The position numbers and the translations under genes were made by a program. Positions 7,716-16,944 of a stretch of DNA of 64,000 bases are shown here, in pieces; position 1 is the stretch's first letter, and each line of letters opens with the position of its first letter. The notes under the pieces were generated by a model. It ran no database searches. It was not told where the DNA came from and saw only the letters and a list, made by a program, of their open reading frames with translations. The DNA is from Pelomonas parva (lineage in GTDB: Bacteria > Pseudomonadota > Gammaproteobacteria > Burkholderiales > Burkholderiaceae_C), in contig NZ_JBIGHV010000003.1 of NCBI RefSeq assembly GCF_043555835.1, positions 62,001 to 126,000 on the forward strand, read 5' to 3'.

Positions 7716-9112
7716 AGGGAGGCCCGCGAACCCAGCATCGTTTCGGCAAACGCAAGCTCCGCCGCCGCCTCGCTGCCAATGACCACGCCGCGCTCGAAGA
7801 CCAGCGCCAAGGGTGCGATGGCGCCGTCACCGGCCTGCACCTGGAACTCCAGTGTGTTGGAGCCGCTGCCGCCGACGTAGCGTGCACGACGGCCATTGGC
7901 CAGCGCCAGTTCCGGCGCGCCCTTCACGGTGACGAGGCGGTCGAACGTGACGGCGTAGCGGTCGCCCCGCACGCCCACCGCAATGGCGCGTGGCCCCTGG
8001 CGGCTCTCGGGGTCCCAGGTGCCGGCGAACGTCCACCGGGCCGTGATGTCTTCAGCTCGCGGTGAACCAACGGCCTGGGCGAGGTTGTCGGCCAGCCAGG
8101 GGAAGCCGCCTGTTTGGTGACGACTGCCATGGAAGTAGCTGCGCACGCCGAAGCGCGTCTCCCGCGCGATCTTCTCGTTGGCGGCGACGTCCTTCTCGGT
8201 CGGCGTGCCGCCGTCGAGCGGGTAACGCACGAGGTAGGGCGGCTTGTCGCGCAGGCGCTCGGAGAACGTGCAGTCGATGAAGAAGAACTGCGCATCGCGG
8301 TGGGCGCGGGCGAGGAAGAAGTCGGGCGGCCCGGCTATGCGCGTGCGGTGGATGACGAACTTCTTGTCGGCGTTGTTGTTGCCGCCGTCGTGCCAGAAGG
8401 CCGCCTCGGCCTTGGGGTAGACCTGCGCGATGTCGCAGTCGGTCATGTAGCACCAGCCGCGCGGGCAGATGAAGTCCACCGAGCCGATGACGCGCAGATC
8501 GCGGTGGTAGTAGCGGCCACCGTCCTCGGTCAGCGGCGTCGCGCCGGGGCCGTTCGACAGGCCGGCTTCCGCGGCCGACTTGCCCTGGCGCCACAGCGAC
8601 AGCGTGTCGGCGCCGCGGCTCAGGATGTCGGCGTTCTGGATGATGGTGCGGTCCGCCCGTCCCAGCACCGCGAAGGCATGCGGGCCGGCGGCCTCGACGG
8701 TGTTGTGGATGGTGAGGTTCTCGGCGACAAAGTCATGCGCCGTCGAAGAGATGTTCAGCACCGCCGTGCCGATGTCATCCCTGGGCGCGCTAGCGGGCCG
8801 GTTGAGCGCAATGCGCGTGCCGTGGCGGCTCTCGCCGCGCAGCGTCACGTAGGCGGCGTCGACGCGGACATGTTCTTCGTAAACGCCGTCGCGGACCAGC
8901 ACGATGCGGCGCTCGCGGTTGTCCTTGGGGATGGACTGAAGGGCGGCGTGGACGGAGGTGAAGTGGCCGGAGCCGTCCTTGGCGACGATGAGGTCGGGCG
9001 GGGGTTGATAACGGGCAGCAGCCCGACCGGCCGCTGCAGTTCCCGCCAACAAGCCGCTGATCGCAGTGCGGCGATTGATCTGGCCAGATAGAAACTGTCC
9101 GAGGCCGCTCAT
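7712..9112 (-). CDS. Pectinesterase-family protein, exported
   Basis: Pectinesterase-type right-handed beta-helix protein of 466 residues that would demethylate pectin outside the cytoplasm. The N-terminus carries a twin-arginine-like signal (NRRTAISGLLAGTAAAG, residues about 13-30). The family core follows: DLIVAKDGSGHFTSVHAAL, FVAENLTIHNT, and GSVDFICPRG in place of the usual GTIDFIFGNA with its catalytic aspartate. TRIAGPPDFFLARAHRD and TRFGVRSYFHGSRHQ follow the core. About 100 extra C-terminal residues lie beyond the helix. It sits between a small unknown gene and the overlapping ankyrin lipoprotein. The exact substrate is not certain. Confidence 0.82.
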   Translation of the reverse strand: MSGLGQFLSGQINRRTAISGLLAGTAAAGRAAARYQPPPDLIVAKDGSGHFTSVHAALQSIPKDNRERRIVLVRDGVYEEHVRVDAAYVTLRGESRHGTRIALNRPASAPRDDIGTAVLNISSTAHDFVAENLTIHNTVEAAGPHAFAVLGRADRTIIQNADILSRGADTLSLWRQGKSAAEAGLSNGPGATPLTEDGGRYYHRDLRVIGSVDFICPRGWCYMTDCDIAQVYPKAEAAFWHDGGNNNADKKFVIHRTRIAGPPDFFLARAHRDAQFFFIDCTFSERLRDKPPYLVRYPLDGGTPTEKDVAANEKIARETRFGVRSYFHGSRHQTGGFPWLADNLAQAVGSPRAEDITARWTFAGTWDPESRQGPRAIAVGVRGDRYAVTFDRLVTVKGAPELALANGRRARYVGGSGSNTLEFQVQAGDGAIAPLALVFERGVVIGSEAAAELAFAETMLGSRASL

Positions 9113-9114
9113 GG

Positions 9115-9498
9115 TTAGTGATCGGCCAGGTCGACCAAGGGCTCGTCCGGGTCGAAGTGATGGAGCAACAGGTAGTCATCCCAGCCTTCCGACCCGGTGC
9201 AGACGCAGATGCACGCAGTTCTCAGCGCCTCACCAAACTCGTCAGACCCCAGCAGTTCCTCGCGGAGTCCGTGCCAGGTCTCGCGCAGGCTCTCGGTGGC
9301 GAAAAGCAGGTTGAGATACGCGCCGTCGTCATCGCCCTGAGCCATCTCAAAGCCACGACAGCCCCCGGTTCGCCGCGCGATGGTTTCGCTGACAGCCCCA
9401 AGACGAGCCGCGTCGAGCCCCGGCGCGCGGCTGAGTTGCACCTGGATGCAGATCTGGTCAAGGTCAGTCGCACTCACTTCGCAGGCACCGTCTCTCAA
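9115..9498 (-). CDS. Small conserved-looking hypothetical protein
   Basis: 127 residues if the TTG at 9498 is used; that codon overlaps the proA stop (TTGA). A GTG at 9477 would give 120 residues. The protein reads as one small alpha/beta domain: LDQICIQVQLSRAPGLDAA, GFEMAQGDDDGAYLNLLFAT, ESLRETWHGLREELLG, EALRTACICVCTGSEGWDDYLLLHHFD. No signal peptide or membrane segment. I recognise no family. It is packed 2 bases before the pectinesterase start and coupled to proA upstream, so it is probably a real part of that transcript. Confidence 0.65.
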   Translation of the reverse strand: MRDGACEVSATDLDQICIQVQLSRAPGLDAARLGAVSETIARRTGGCRGFEMAQGDDDGAYLNLLFATESLRETWHGLREELLGSDEFGEALRTACICVCTGSEGWDDYLLLHHFDPDEPLVDLADH

Positions 9499-10745
9499 CC
9501 CCTCACCTCACCCTGCCCCAACACCACCCACTTCATCGACGTCAGCCCGTCCAGGCCCACCGGGCCGCGGGCGTGGAACTTGTCGGTGGAGATGCCGATC
9601 TCGGCGCCCAGGCCGTACTCGAAACCGTCCGCAAAGCGCGTGCTGGCGTTGACCATCACGCTGGCCGAATCGACCTCGCGCAGGAAGCGCATCGCATTCG
9701 GGTGATTCGTCGTCAGGATCGCATCTGTGTGATGCGAGCCGTAGCGGTTGATGTGGGCAATAGCCTCGTCCAGCGAATCGACGATCTTGATGCTGATGAT
9801 GGGCGCCAGGTATTCCGTGGACCAGTCTTCCTCGGTCGCTGCCACCGCGCCGGGCACCAGAGCCAGCGTGCGCAGGCAGCCGCGCATTTCCACGCCCTTT
9901 GCCTTGAACACCGCCGCGATGCGCGGCAGGAAGGCCGGTGCCTGGGCCGCATGCACGAGCAGCGACTCGGTCGCGTTGCAGGGGCTGTACTTCTGCGTCT
10001 TGGCGTTGTCGACGACCTTGACGGCCTGATCGAGGTTGACCTCGGCATCGACATAGCTATGGCAGTTGCCGTCCAGGTGCTTGATGACGGGCACCTTGGC
10101 CTCGGCGCTGATGCGCTCGATCAGCCCCTTGCCGCCGCGCGGGATGATGACGTCCACCCACTGCGGCTGCGAGATCAGCAGGCCGACGGCGGCGCGGTCG
10201 GTCGTGTTGACGAGCTGCACGGCGGCACGCGGCAGGCCGGCTTCTTCGAGCGATGCGCTCACGATCTCGGCCAGCGCTAGGTTGGAATGAATGGCCTCGG
10301 AACCCCCACGCAGAATGCACGCGTTGCCGCTCTTGATGGCCAGCGACGCGGCCTCGATGGTCACGTTGGGCCGGCTCTCGTAGATCATGCCGAACACGCC
10401 CAGCGGCACGCGCATCTGGCCCACGCTGATGCCGGTGGGGCGGCGCTTCACGCCGGTGATCTCGCCGATGGGGTCGGGCATGGCGGCGATCTGCTCACAG
10501 CCTTCGGCGACCGTGGCCAGCGTCTTGGCGTCGAGCTTCAAGCGGTCACGCAGCGGGCCGCTCAGCTCGGCGGCGCTGGCCAGATCGCGGGCGTTGGCAG
10601 CTGCCAGCGCCGGGCCGGCCTCGCGCAGGCGGCGGGCCAGGGCCAGCAAGGCGTTGTTCTTGGCAGCCGTGGGGGCGGCGGCCATCAAGGTGGCGGCGGC
10701 GCGGGCGGCGCGGCCGAGGTCGTCCATGTAGGCAGTCAGGCTCAT
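9495..10745 (-). CDS. proA: Gamma-glutamyl phosphate reductase ProA
   Basis: NADPH-dependent reduction of gamma-glutamyl phosphate to glutamate semialdehyde, the second step of proline synthesis in the cytoplasm. Full length at 416 residues. The aldehyde-dehydrogenase-fold hallmarks are present: PLGVFGMIYESRPNVT, IKSGNACILRGGSEA, and the catalytic cysteine at about residue 256 in YSPCNATESLLVH. EYLAPIISIKIVDSLDEAIAH and NASTRFADGFEYGLGAEIGIS follow. ATG start at 10745. proB is not in the window. A small unknown gene overlaps its stop. Confidence 0.97.
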   Translation of the reverse strand: MSLTAYMDDLGRAARAAATLMAAAPTAAKNNALLALARRLREAGPALAAANARDLASAAELSGPLRDRLKLDAKTLATVAEGCEQIAAMPDPIGEITGVKRRPTGISVGQMRVPLGVFGMIYESRPNVTIEAASLAIKSGNACILRGGSEAIHSNLALAEIVSASLEEAGLPRAAVQLVNTTDRAAVGLLISQPQWVDVIIPRGGKGLIERISAEAKVPVIKHLDGNCHSYVDAEVNLDQAVKVVDNAKTQKYSPCNATESLLVHAAQAPAFLPRIAAVFKAKGVEMRGCLRTLALVPGAVAATEEDWSTEYLAPIISIKIVDSLDEAIAHINRYGSHHTDAILTTNHPNAMRFLREVDSASVMVNASTRFADGFEYGLGAEIGISTDKFHARGPVGLDGLTSMKWVVLGQGEVRG

Positions 10746-10802
10746 GGCGGCGATTGTCCCAGCGGGTGGCGCGGCGGCGCTTCGTGAAGGCCTTAGGCAG
10801 GC

Positions 10803-11420
10803 TTATTCGACATCCAGCGTGTACGTCACCGCCTGGCTCATGCCGGGCAGCATGCCGCCGTAGTTCAGCGTGTGGCGGCCCGGCGCGAGCGGCCCGATGG
10901 CGGCGTAGTAGCCGTTGCCGGCGGCCAGCGTGTCGTCGTCATCGAACAGCAGGAAGCACCGCCGCGTGGCCTGCCGGTGCTCGGCCAGGCCTTCGAAGCG
11001 CTGGCCGTTCACCTCCAGCACCAGCGCGTGCAGCGTGTCGGTGAGCCTGGCGGCGCTCTGCATCAGCGACGCGCAGGACAGGCGCTGGCCCTCGGCCGTG
11101 TAGGTGACGTAGTTGATCAGCGGGAAGAACAAGGTCTTGCCGGCCGGGACGCGGCAGTGGCGGACGGCGCGCTGCGTGCCGTAGGTGCCGGCGAGGAACC
11201 ACACCGGCCCGGACTGGCCCAGCCCGCAGTGGCGGCCGTCGCGGTCGGCGACCGGGCTGACGCCGTCGTCGAAGGACTTGGCCCAGCGCCACCAGTGCTT
11301 GGTCCACTCCTCCTGCGATTCGCCGGCCACCTCGGCCTGTGGCGGCAGCAGCGGCGCGGCAGGCTGGGCCGCGGCCCCCATCGTCACGGCCATGGCCGCG
11401 ACGCAAAGCGCTTTGCGCAT
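10803..11420 (-). CDS. Exported protein of unknown function
   Basis: A 205-residue protein with a Sec signal peptide (RKALCVAAMAVTMGAAAQP). The ATG at 11420 was chosen because it puts this signal at the very N-terminus. The mature part has four or more cysteines (DGRHCGLGQ, RHCRVPAG, LSCASLM, RRCFLLFDD), consistent with disulfides outside the cytoplasm. It also has the Trp-rich motif QEEWTKHWWRWAKSFDD and ends in a beta-rich GYYAAIGPLAPGRHTLNYGG. The tail resembles a small all-beta domain. No family is recognised. It lies between proA and the UbiH-type gene on the same strand. Confidence 0.75.
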   Translation of the reverse strand: MRKALCVAAMAVTMGAAAQPAAPLLPPQAEVAGESQEEWTKHWWRWAKSFDDGVSPVADRDGRHCGLGQSGPVWFLAGTYGTQRAVRHCRVPAGKTLFFPLINYVTYTAEGQRLSCASLMQSAARLTDTLHALVLEVNGQRFEGLAEHRQATRRCFLLFDDDDTLAAGNGYYAAIGPLAPGRHTLNYGGMLPGMSQAVTYTLDVE

Positions 11421-11453
11421 CTGTGGTCCTTCCCTCAAAAATTCTTGTCGTTC

Positions 11454-12644
11454 TCAGCCGCCGAACATCATGCGGCGGGCGACCGCCATCTTCAGCGGCG
11501 TCGCCAGCTCCAGCCCCGCCAGCGCCAAGCCGCGCAGGCCCGGCAGGCCGGGCAGGCGCCAGGCAAAGCTGCGGGCGAGGAAGTCGGTGGCGGCGATCAT
11601 GGGCCAGCGGTCGGGGGCGCGCTGGCGGTCGATGCGGGCCAGCACGGTGTCCAGGTCGACCGCCGTCTCGGCCGCCTCGCGCAGCGCATCGACCAAGGCC
11701 TGGCCGTCGCGCAGGCCCAGGTTCAGCCCCTGGCCGGCCACCGGGTGCAGCGTCTGCGCCGCGTTGCCGATGCGCAGCGTGCGGCCGTGCAGCAGGCGGG
11801 TCTCGGCGTTCAGGCCCAGCGGAAAGCACTTCAACGCCGAGATGCCGGTGAGCCGGCCGGCGGCGGCGGGCAGCTGCTGCTGGATGACGACCAGGCGCTG
11901 GGCGTCGTCCAGCGTGGCGATGTCGTCCTCGGCCTGAGGCAGGCACCACACCAGCGCCGCGCGCGGGCCTTGCGCGTCGTCGGGCAGCGGCAGCAGGGCC
12001 AGCGGGCCGTTGCGCGTGAAGCGCTCGATGGCCAGGCCTTGCAGCCCCGGCGCGGCCAGGCGCACGGTGCCGACCCAGGCGTTCTGGTGATAGTCGCTGC
12101 GGATGGACTTGCGGTCCTGCTCCGCGAACACGCCGCCCTCGGCGACGACGGCCAGGTCGAAGCGCTCGGCCAGGTGGGACTCGCCGCTGTCCAGCTCCAC
12201 GCCGTCAGCCTCCGAGCGAATGGCATGCACGGCGGTGCCGAAGCGCGTGAACAGGCGCTGCGGCTGGCGTGAGGCGAGGTCCAGCCAGCGCTGCTGCAGC
12301 GGCGCTACCAGCGCGCCATAGGGCAGCACGGCGCCGAGCTGGGGCACGCCCAGGTCGGCCGCGCGGATGCGCACTTCGCCGGCAGGACCCGCAATCGGAG
12401 ACGGCGGCGCCTGGCTGACGTGTACGGTCTGGATGGCCTGGGCCACCTCGGGCCGCCAGGCGTGCAGGCGCTCCAGCAGCCGGATGCTGCCGAGGTTGAG
12501 CGCCAGCGTGCGCGCGTCGCCGCTGGCGTCGCGGTCCAGCGGGCGGGTGTCGAACAGATGCAGGTTGGCCCGGGGCAGGCGCTCGGCGGCCAGCAGGGCC
12601 AGCGCCAGGCCGGCCGGGCCGGCGCCGATGACGGCGAGGTTCAT
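11454..12644 (-). CDS. UbiH/COQ6-family FAD-dependent hydroxylase
   Basis: Class A flavin monooxygenase of 396 residues, probably a ring hydroxylase in ubiquinone synthesis. The FAD-binding Rossmann motif GAGPAGLALALL is at residues 7-18. The second FAD motif is LRIGNAAQTLHPVAGQGLNLGLRDGQALVDAL (about 275-306), the signature of the UbiH/UbiF/COQ6 family. The ATG at 12644 starts directly before MNLAVIGAGPAG. I cannot tell from sequence which ring carbon it hydroxylates. A COQ7-type enzyme is also in this window, at the left edge. Confidence 0.9.
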   Translation of the reverse strand: MNLAVIGAGPAGLALALLAAERLPRANLHLFDTRPLDRDASGDARTLALNLGSIRLLERLHAWRPEVAQAIQTVHVSQAPPSPIAGPAGEVRIRAADLGVPQLGAVLPYGALVAPLQQRWLDLASRQPQRLFTRFGTAVHAIRSEADGVELDSGESHLAERFDLAVVAEGGVFAEQDRKSIRSDYHQNAWVGTVRLAAPGLQGLAIERFTRNGPLALLPLPDDAQGPRAALVWCLPQAEDDIATLDDAQRLVVIQQQLPAAAGRLTGISALKCFPLGLNAETRLLHGRTLRIGNAAQTLHPVAGQGLNLGLRDGQALVDALREAAETAVDLDTVLARIDRQRAPDRWPMIAATDFLARSFAWRLPGLPGLRGLALAGLELATPLKMAVARRMMFGG

Positions 12645-12878
12645 GGGGCAGGTCTCAGGGAACAACTGGGCGCAACGATACCTGCCTGGGCGGCAGCCAC
12701 CCAACGGACGCAAGCCCACAGCAGGCGGGACCGCCCGGCCCCTCGCATCGGGAGCCTGGCGTAGTCCGTTCGGCAGGGGGGCCGACATGAGCGCACAACC
12801 CCGGCCGCGCAAATTCTGTTAATTCGCGGCCGTCGTTGCCGCGAGTCCCCGCTCGCTCAACTCTTTACTGGAGACGCC

Positions 12879-15092
12879 ATGAAAGGCAAGTCGCATCCCA
12901 CCAATGACGTGTCGCTGAACCCGTCCGGCAACGTCAGCATCCGCGACGTGATCGACCAGGTCGACAGCTCGCGCCGCCGCTTCGTGCAAGGCTCCATCGG
13001 TTCCGTGGCGCTGGCCTCGGCCGGTGGCCTGAGCCTGGCCGGCCTGGTTGGCACTGTGCAGGCCGCCCCCGTGCCGGCCGGCCTGGGCTTCCCCGGCATC
13101 GGCTTCGACAGCATCCCGGCCGAGACCCGCGCCCGCAATGTCGCCGTGCATGGCGGCGCGGCCAACGCCGTGCTGGACCGCGTGACCGTGCCGGCCGGCT
13201 ACACGGCCAACCTGTTCGTGGCCTGGGGCGACGCCATCATGCCGGGCGGTCAGCCCTTCAGCGGCAACGCCAGCGAGACCGCCGCCGACCAGCTCAAGCA
13301 GTTCGGTGCGCACAACGACGGCATGCACTTCTTCCCGTTCAGCGGCGCTGACGGCAAGCCCTCGTCGGACCGCGGCCTGCTCGCCATCAACAACGAGTAC
13401 ACGCACGAAGAGATCCTGTTCCCGGACGGCCAGGTCGGCAACGGCTACACGCTGGCCAAGACCCGCAAGTCGCAGGCCGCGCACGGCATGTCCGTCGTCG
13501 AAGCCCGCCGCGTGGGCGGCAAGTGGCGCGTCGCCAAGACCTCGCCCTATGGCCGTCGCATCACCGCCAACACGCCGGTGCGCATCTCCGGCCCAGCCGC
13601 CGGCCATGCGCTGATGAAGGCCAAGGAATTCGTCATCACCGACTCGGCCACCACCCCGACCGGCAACATGACCGACGGCACGGTCTGCTACGGCACCATC
13701 AACAACTGCGCCCACGGCATCACGCCCTGGGGTACCTACCTGACCTGCGAAGAGAACTGGAACGGCAACTTCGGTGGCACCGGCGCCGTCGACACCTCAG
13801 CCGGGACCGAGATCGGCAAGCTGAACCGCCGCTATGGCCTGGCCGCCGCCGGCTTCGGCTACCGCTGGCACACCACCGACCCGCGCTTCGACCTGACCAC
13901 CAACCCCAACGAGCCGCACCTGTTCGGGTGGGTCGTGGAAGTGGACCCGTACGACCCGAAGTCGGTGCCCGTCAAGCGCACCGCCCTGGGCCGCTTCAAG
14001 CACGAAGGCGCGCAGTACGTCGTCGACAAGAACAACAACGTCGCCTTCTACATGGGCGACGACGAGCGCAACGAATACATCTACAAGTTCGTCTGCGCCG
14101 GCAAGTTCAACGCGGCGAACAAGGCCGCCAACCGCAACCTGCTGGACAGCGGCACGCTGTACGTCGCCCGCTTCGACAGCAACCTGTCGGGCCAGTGGCT
14201 GCCGCTGCTGCCTGGCGCGGTCGGGACGGACGGCGTGGCGCTGCGCGACAACCCGAACTTCTCAGGCGCCAACGACGCCGAAGTGCTGGCCAAGATCCTG
14301 GTCAAGACCCGCATGGCCGCTGACGCCGTCGGCGCCACGATGATGGACCGCCCGGAGTGGACCGGCGCGCGCCCGCGCATCGGCGGCTTCGACGAGGTCG
14401 AGGTCTATTGCACGCTGACCAACAACAACCGCCGCGGCACGCTGCCGGCGTCCGGCAACCCGGCCGACGGCAGCGCCTCGGCCGGTGGCGCCCGCCCCGG
14501 TGTCGACGCCGCCAACCCGCGTGAAGACAACGTCCACGGCCACATCATCCGCTGGCGCGAGACGGCCAAGTCGGTGCTGGCCACCAGCTTCAACTGGGAC
14601 CTGTTCGCACAGAACGGCGACACGGCCACCGGCAAGGTCGCCAAGCCCACGAACGACTACAAGGGCAACACCGTCGACACGCCCAACGGCAGCGCCGACT
14701 TCGGTGCGCCGGACGGCCTGTGGTTCGACCAGTTCGGCCGCCTCTGGGTGCAGACCGACCAGGTCGGCGACGGCTCCGGCGACTTCATCAACCTAGGCGC
14801 CAACTGCATGGTCTGCGCCGACCCGAACACCGGCGAGATGCGCCGCTTCCTGACCGGCCCGAACAAGTGCGAGGTCACCGGCGTGACCATGACGCCGGAC
14901 GGCAAGACCATGTTCGTCGGCATCCAGCACCCGGGCGAAGACGCCGTAGCCGCCAACCCGACGCAGTTCTCAAACTGGCCGCAAGGCCAGTGGTCGGTCG
15001 CGTCCGATGGCGTCACTGCACTGCCGGGCGGCCGCCCGCGCTCCTCGGTTGTCGTCATCACCAAGGACGACGGCGGCGTCATCGGTAGCTGA
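12879..15092 (+). CDS. phoX: PhoX-family alkaline phosphatase (Tat substrate)
   Basis: Secreted phosphatase of the PhoX/DUF839 family, 737 residues, releasing phosphate from organic monoesters outside the cytoplasm. The long N-region carries a twin-arginine signal (SSRRRFVQGSIG, residues about 30-41, then a hydrophobic stretch). PhoX hallmarks are FVAWGDAIMPGG, LLAINNEYTHEE, CAHGITPWGTYLTCEENWNG, DERNEYIYKFV, and the C-terminal PDGLWFDQFGRLWVQTD with VTGVTMTPDGKTMFVGIQHPGE. Metal ligands are expected among these acidic residues. SD GGAGA precedes the ATG. A PEP-CTERM gene begins 32 bases after the stop. No Pho box was identified. Confidence 0.92.
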   Translation: MKGKSHPTNDVSLNPSGNVSIRDVIDQVDSSRRRFVQGSIGSVALASAGGLSLAGLVGTVQAAPVPAGLGFPGIGFDSIPAETRARNVAVHGGAANAVLDRVTVPAGYTANLFVAWGDAIMPGGQPFSGNASETAADQLKQFGAHNDGMHFFPFSGADGKPSSDRGLLAINNEYTHEEILFPDGQVGNGYTLAKTRKSQAAHGMSVVEARRVGGKWRVAKTSPYGRRITANTPVRISGPAAGHALMKAKEFVITDSATTPTGNMTDGTVCYGTINNCAHGITPWGTYLTCEENWNGNFGGTGAVDTSAGTEIGKLNRRYGLAAAGFGYRWHTTDPRFDLTTNPNEPHLFGWVVEVDPYDPKSVPVKRTALGRFKHEGAQYVVDKNNNVAFYMGDDERNEYIYKFVCAGKFNAANKAANRNLLDSGTLYVARFDSNLSGQWLPLLPGAVGTDGVALRDNPNFSGANDAEVLAKILVKTRMAADAVGATMMDRPEWTGARPRIGGFDEVEVYCTLTNNNRRGTLPASGNPADGSASAGGARPGVDAANPREDNVHGHIIRWRETAKSVLATSFNWDLFAQNGDTATGKVAKPTNDYKGNTVDTPNGSADFGAPDGLWFDQFGRLWVQTDQVGDGSGDFINLGANCMVCADPNTGEMRRFLTGPNKCEVTGVTMTPDGKTMFVGIQHPGEDAVAANPTQFSNWPQGQWSVASDGVTALPGGRPRSSVVVITKDDGGVIGS

Positions 15093-15124
15093 GCCGCTCC
15101 CATCCCAATTCAAGGAACACTTTC

Positions 15125-15811
15125 ATGAAGACCTCTTTTGCACGCCTGGCCCTCGTGGCCACCCTGGCCGCCGCGGGCGCCGCCCACGCCGCCAGCATCG
15201 TGTCGCCGACTGCCACCTTCGCGCCTTCGATCCTGGTCGACTTCGACGCCTATGACGGCCTGCAGGTCGCCGCCGGCAGCCCCGAGCTGCTGAACGGCAA
15301 CGCCTTCTTCGTCTCCGACGTGGTTTCCACACTGGGCGCCAACAACCAGGACCTGGGCGGCAACGGCCTGTGGGGCGCGCGCTCCGACCTGACGCCCACC
15401 GGCTCGGGCAACTTCGTCTCGTCCACCGGCCCGGTGCTGTTCGGGTTCCTGCTCAGCGGCCCGCAGGCCCAGGTCGGCGCCTACTTCAACCTGAGCCAGC
15501 CGCTGGAAGGCGCCAAGGACGCGATGCTGACGCTGACCGCCTACAGCGCCGCCAACCAGGTGCTGGAGTCGTTCAGCTACAAGGTCGACACGAGCTGGGA
15601 GAGCTACAACGAAGGCATGTTCCTCGGCTTCAGCCGTGCCAACGCCGACATCTACAGCTTCGGCGTGACGGTCAGCGCCGGCCAGTCGCTGGTGCTGGAC
15701 AACCTGCACCTGAGCGCCGCTCCGGTGCCCGAGCCGGCCAGCATCGCCCTGCTGGCCGCCGGCCTGGCCGTCGTCGGTGGCGTCGCCCGTCGCCGCGCAC
15801 GCCGCGACTGA
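15125..15811 (+). CDS. PEP-CTERM sorting-domain exported protein
   Basis: A 228-residue exported protein with an N-terminal signal peptide (residues 1-21, ending AAHA). It has a beta-rich mature domain, and its C-terminal sorting signal starts VPEPASIALLAAGLAVVGG and ends in a basic RRRARRD. The PEP motif, transmembrane segment and Arg cluster are the exosortase recognition signal, so the protein should be processed by EpsH-type exosortase and delivered to the surface or exopolysaccharide. No exosortase is in this window. SD AAGGA precedes the ATG. Probably co-transcribed with phoX. Confidence 0.9.
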   Translation: MKTSFARLALVATLAAAGAAHAASIVSPTATFAPSILVDFDAYDGLQVAAGSPELLNGNAFFVSDVVSTLGANNQDLGGNGLWGARSDLTPTGSGNFVSSTGPVLFGFLLSGPQAQVGAYFNLSQPLEGAKDAMLTLTAYSAANQVLESFSYKVDTSWESYNEGMFLGFSRANADIYSFGVTVSAGQSLVLDNLHLSAAPVPEPASIALLAAGLAVVGGVARRRARRD

Positions 15812-15821
15812 AGACAACTGG

Positions 15822-15842
15822 GCAGCCGGCTCGACCGGCTGC
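15822..15842 (+). terminator. Hairpin after phoX / PEP-CTERM genes
   Basis: Perfect 8-base stem GCAGCCGG / CCGGCTGC with a 5-base loop, 10 bases after the PEP-CTERM stop codon. There is no clear T-run, so termination efficiency is uncertain. Confidence 0.5.
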
Positions 15843-15916
15843 AACCCCTGCTCCGGCAGGGCTTGGGGGCCGCGCTTATGCTGCGGCCCCTTTTCATTCC
15901 TGCTGCGGAACCCACC

Positions 15917-16897
15917 ATGCAATACCGCCGCCTCGGCCGTGCCGGCCTCCAGGTGTCCGAACTCTCGCTCGGCTCCTGGGTCACGTATCACAACCAGGTC
16001 GACACGAAAGCCGCCACCGAGATGCTGGCCGCCGCCTTCGACGCCGGCATCAACTTCTTCGACAACGCCGAGGTCTATGCCCAGGGCGAGAGCGAGGTGG
16101 TCATGGGCCAAGCCTTCAAGGCGCTGGGCTGGAACCGGCTGGACTACATCGTCTCCAGCAAGTTCTTCTGGGGCCTGGCGCGGGACGGCGTGACGACCAA
16201 CCGCAAGGACACGCTGAACCGCAAATACCTGATGCAGGCGGTGGACGCGTCGCTGAAGCGCTTCCAGTTGGAGCACCTGGACCTCATCTACTGCCACCGC
16301 CCCGACCCGCACACGCCCATCGAGGAAACCGTCTGGGCCATGAGCGACATCATTCGCCAGGGCAAGGCGCTGTACTGGGGCACCAGCGAGTGGAGCGCGG
16401 CCGACATCCGTGCGGCCTGGGAGATCGCCGAGCGCCATCACCTGCACAAGCCGGTCGTGGAGCAGCCGCAGTACCACCTGTTCCACCGCCGCAAGGTCGA
16501 GCAGGAGTTCGCGCGGCTCTATGACGACATCGGCCTGGGCCTGACGACCTGGAGCCCGCTGGCCTCGGGCCTGTTGACGGGCAAGTACCGCAGCGGCATC
16601 CCAGAGGGCAGCCGCGGCGCGCTGGACAACATGGCCTGGATGCGCGAGCAACTGCAGGACAAGGCCAAGAACGATGCCGTCGGCAAGCTCGCCGAGATTG
16701 CCGCCGAGCTGGGCTGCGACACGGCGCAACTGGCCATCGCCTGGGTCAACCGCAACCCACGCGTGTCCACCGTCATCCTGGGCGCGAGCAAGCTGGCGCA
16801 GCTGCAGCACAACCTCGCCGCACTGGCCGTCACGCCCAAGCTGACGGCCGACGTGGTGGAGCGCATCGACGCCATCGCCAAGCCGCTGGCGCAGTAG
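15917..16897 (+). CDS. Aldo/keto reductase
   Basis: NADPH-dependent aldo/keto reductase of 326 residues, of the voltage-channel beta-subunit/YghZ-like branch. The TIM-barrel signatures are in order: YRRLGRAGLQVSELSLGSW, GINFFDNAEVYAQGESE with the catalytic Asp and Tyr, IVSSKFFWG with the catalytic Lys, LDLIYCHRPDP with the His, KALYWGTSEWSAADI, TTWSPLASGLLTGKY, and the cofactor-binding VILGASKLAQLQHNL. The ATG at 15917 directly precedes MQYRRLGR. The physiological substrate cannot be read from the sequence. Confidence 0.92.
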   Translation: MQYRRLGRAGLQVSELSLGSWVTYHNQVDTKAATEMLAAAFDAGINFFDNAEVYAQGESEVVMGQAFKALGWNRLDYIVSSKFFWGLARDGVTTNRKDTLNRKYLMQAVDASLKRFQLEHLDLIYCHRPDPHTPIEETVWAMSDIIRQGKALYWGTSEWSAADIRAAWEIAERHHLHKPVVEQPQYHLFHRRKVEQEFARLYDDIGLGLTTWSPLASGLLTGKYRSGIPEGSRGALDNMAWMREQLQDKAKNDAVGKLAEIAAELGCDTAQLAIAWVNRNPRVSTVILGASKLAQLQHNLAALAVTPKLTADVVERIDAIAKPLAQ

Positions 16898-16944
16898 CCG
16901 CTTGCTTTCCGGCCGGGGCCCTGGCGTGGCAGAGAATGCCCGCC

